Source of the DNA: Tenacibaculum sp. MAR_2009_124 | GTDB taxonomy: Bacteria; Bacteroidota; Bacteroidia; Flavobacteriales; Flavobacteriaceae | DNA: 64,000 nucleotides | NCBI RefSeq assembly: GCF_900105455.1 | Contig: NZ_FNSF01000002.1 | Coordinates: 365,501 to 429,500 of the forward strand | Reading direction: 5' to 3' | Shown: piece by piece, positions 63,701-64,000 of the stretch | How positions within the stretch are numbered: position 1 is the stretch's first letter | Layout: every line of letters starts with the position of its first letter | Program-made: the position numbers and the translations under genes | The notes under the pieces: generated by a model | What the model was told of the DNA's origin: nothing | Seen by the model: only the letters and a program-made list of their open reading frames with translations | Database searches by the model: none

Positions 63701-64000
63701 ATCATCTTTATCAGCTTTTATAGTAGTTTGAGTTCTATTATAAAACTTCCATCTGTTTTGATTAAAATATTGCCAGTATAGGTTTGCCAATACGTTTTCG
63801 AGTACATTTTTGGTAGGGAAGTTACTCGTAGTAATATGTTCTTTAAATTGATTAATAATTTTAAGTTGAGCATCTTCCTCAAGAGTTAAGGAGAACTTAC
63901 TTTTATAAAACAAAGCTTTAATCAACTGCGATGTATTGTTTTGTTTTTTTGCCTTGGTGTAAATTCCATCAACTATTTTTAACGCTGATTTAGGAAGGTT
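57749..64000 (-). CDS. Alpha-2-macroglobulin family protein with a SusC-like insert (partial, N-terminus beyond window)
   Basis: The frame runs to the window edge without a stop (the TTG at 63925 is internal, 25 more codons follow), so at least 2083 residues and no signal peptide yet. MG-domain stretches are clear, such as RSIYRPGQTVYFKGISL (about 62300). The thioester motif CSEQ is at 59411-59422 (YPHECSEQIFARFY). Between the MG domains and this region a CarboxypepD-like domain is inserted at about 60220-60545 (SGIVEDESGPLSGATVLIKG, ending DEVVAVGLGY, the form seen at the SusC plug start). It traps proteases at the cell envelope. Confidence 0.9.
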   Translation of the reverse strand, partial: NLPKSALKIVDGIYTKAKKQNNTSQLIKALFYKSKFSLTLEEDAQLKIINQFKEHITTSNFPTKNVLENVLANLYWQYFNQNRWKFYNRTQTTIKADKDDFRTWDLTTLFHEIHSYFEASLEHSSQLQKIKISEFSDILQMTKDTKSLQPTLFDFLAYNSLEFYKTSETAITKPTYEFKIDNKHYIGNSKNFSKLNLTSKDSLSLQFNALKTYQKLLQFHSKENNLPALVNYDIERLAFVNKHGTYPNKQKLFLEALNTEKKRYHNNEVSGLYAYQVAKIYNELANSYDAEKNETHQFKNKEALTICNDILKKFPKSLGAKKCESLKNNITKTELNIIAEKHISVSEYSRVLVGYKNVSELYFSIHKIDIDQIERLHKIYNTEKQYAFLKKLPKIEEWNSTLKSVGDYQKHTTEIGLPKLSRGNYVILASPKKEFKENSTFAFTNIQVTNIAFVLNHQQENNYQVVDRNTGAPLINAKVNLSNDTRSRHNRPINRNFVTNKNGEFTFAPNREYYANVTATINYKDDEAIFTGFYINPKHRNANNSNRTHTETFLFTDRSIYRPGQTVYFKGISLETTENKSTVKAEKVITVTLKDVNYQTVKEIELKTNEFGSFSSSFILPSQGLSGQFVIEASIENRRNNTYISVEEYKRPKFETAFKPVTETIKVNDEVKVTGFAKSFAGTSITDAKVVYRVHRKVVYPRWWYWYKPYFTSHPKEILQGKVTTDKSGNFSIVFNAIPDDSADKKTQPVFTYEVTADVTDINGETRSATTEVKVGYHALLADIEIPNNINKLNNETNISFSTKNLNGENIESSGSVNIFKLKAPQQVLRKRPWNAPDYQVISKKEFSTKYPHDAYTNEDNYLHWEKGLKVFSSEFNTANKSEQTIKGLKKWASGKYVAILKTKDKFGQTVEAKQFFTLSSLKDELPFDQQLISVIADKKEYKIGDTATITVSSNSEDISLVLLIEKNQNIFEKHYVHLNKNRKKFSVPVTEEDLGGFGIEWYFVQYNSFQKGQLDIAVPYPKTDLEIITNTFRDKLQPGEKQTWSFTVKGPKKEKVTAELLAGMYDASLDAFKPHQWNFSPIQKPIYRSYNNANAGVSFGNTNFNVKNLDRARPLNYKPNYTKYNWFGLNLNNQQWSQREYVRTLKFQKTKFDKKISGIVEDESGPLSGATVLIKGTTYGTETDFDGRFILNVNKGDILVFSFVGMKTIEKKVDESNHIIAQMEADGNLDEVVAVGLGYSSGSPRRKMARMAESTVMLVETEDVQEEFDAPVNAPAPLNNEGGNPKKTDFSGVQIRKNLQETAFFYPQLTTDSEGNISFNFTVPEALTKWKLQLLAHNKDLYSSTKTLETVTQKELMVTPNAPRFLRHGDKITISAKVSNLSDKNLSGISKLILTNPISGKEINLLQNSVQEQSFSVDINGNTEVSWSLYIPETIDAVQYKIVAKAGDFSDGEQNALPVLSNRILVTETLPMWVRSKESKTFNLDKLKNNTSTSLKNHQLTLEVTSNPAWYAVQSLPYLMEYPHECSEQIFARFYANTLASHIANSNPRIQEVFNQWKSSEALLSNLEKNQELKSLIIQETPWLRDAQSETEQKKRIALLFDLNKLSNEQQSAIRKLQNMQLSNGGFPWFKGGYYPNSYITLHIASGFGHLKKLGISNFDNIADNLIKKSVRFLDKEIGDIYKDVQKEAHKIKERDGEKKSIEYLKKDHLSNFIVQYLYARSFYTDITINSDTKKAISFYTEQTSRFWKKTDLYSQGLMAIINHRSNQKETASKILKSLKENSITSEEMGMYWKANKPGWYWHQAPIETQALLIEAFSEIENDTQTIDNLKIWLLKNKQVSQWKTTKATTEAVYALLLQGSDWLSSTELVDVTVGKKVINPEQNPEIKLEAGTGYYKTSWSGEAIQKGMGTVTMSSKGETVAWGGLYWQYFEDLDKITSAKTPLQLKKKVFKKVNSDTGKKLIEITNKTTLKVGDLLTIRIELRSDRDMDFIHMKDMRASGVEPINVLSEYKWQDGLGYYQSTKDAATNFFFSRLPKGVYVFEYDVRANNAGNFSNGITSIQSMYAPEFTSHSNGIRISIEK

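Noticed and set aside
63900..63925. The TTG at 63925 as the start of the alpha-2-macroglobulin gene.
   Set aside because: The frame stays open to the window edge and there is no signal peptide after the TTG, so the true start lies outside.

Overview
The window looks like chromosomal DNA of a marine-type Flavobacteriia member (Bacteroidota). The evidence is the low GC content, TAnnTTTG-type -7 promoter elements, many lipoprotein signal peptides with MKK starts and LxxC cysteines, a FecIR/TonB-receptor cassette, an SPFH operon, DUF349, DUF4136, DUF2490 and DUF4369 proteins, and a tmRNA with the Bacteroidota-style GENNYALAA tag. The genus cannot be fixed from the sequence alone.

Layout. 1-10 kb, mostly minus strand: a PLP-dependent cysteine-synthase-family enzyme cut by the left edge, a secreted DinB-like protein, a DUF4369 lipoprotein, a DUF819 transporter-like protein, a DUF2490 barrel and a large secreted BNR/sortilin-type propeller protein. 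9.5-11 kb: a tight operon of SPFH protein, DUF4177 protein, small membrane protein and Arc-like regulator. Two of its genes are under 60 codons. 11-17 kb: S1/P1 nuclease, two exported thioredoxin-fold proteins, a 2OG-Fe(II) hydroxylase-like protein, an unknown protein, an NTF2-like protein with a sigma factor, and a frameshifted Crp/Fnr regulator.

17-27 kb: tsaD divergent from tamB, then two tandem DUF368 polyprenyl-phosphate translocase-family genes (the second frameshifted), aroE and a DUF349 protein. 27-28.5 kb: an IS4-type insertion sequence placed exactly in the bidirectional terminator between the DUF349 and TfoX-like genes. 28.5-35 kb: exported peptidases, kdsA and two paralogous transglutaminase-like proteins. 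35-38.4 kb: an operon of membrane protein, winged-helix regulator, Coq4-like protein, CreD and DUF2809 protein, with two matching inverted-repeat operator candidates. 39-46 kb: a lysine/saccharopine dehydrogenase-like enzyme, ssrA, and gene-poor stretches rich in hairpins and repeats.

46-52 kb: an ECF sigma, FecR anti-sigma and TonB-dependent receptor cassette divergent from two acidic lipoproteins. 52.5-56.8 kb: a sulfur module of ArsR-rhodanese regulator, rhodanese-metallo-beta-lactamase protein, MFS transporter and cysteine desulfurase, preceded by a 17-bp-arm perfect palindrome that encloses the predicted -7 promoter element. The right end is a very large alpha-2-macroglobulin with a SusC-like insert; its N-terminus lies beyond the window.

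The most unusual feature at window scale is a dispersed family of about 77-bp imperfect palindromes (nine recognisable full, short or half copies). Three copies supply or abut the stop codon of a gene. Pairs of copies flank single genes or gene pairs.
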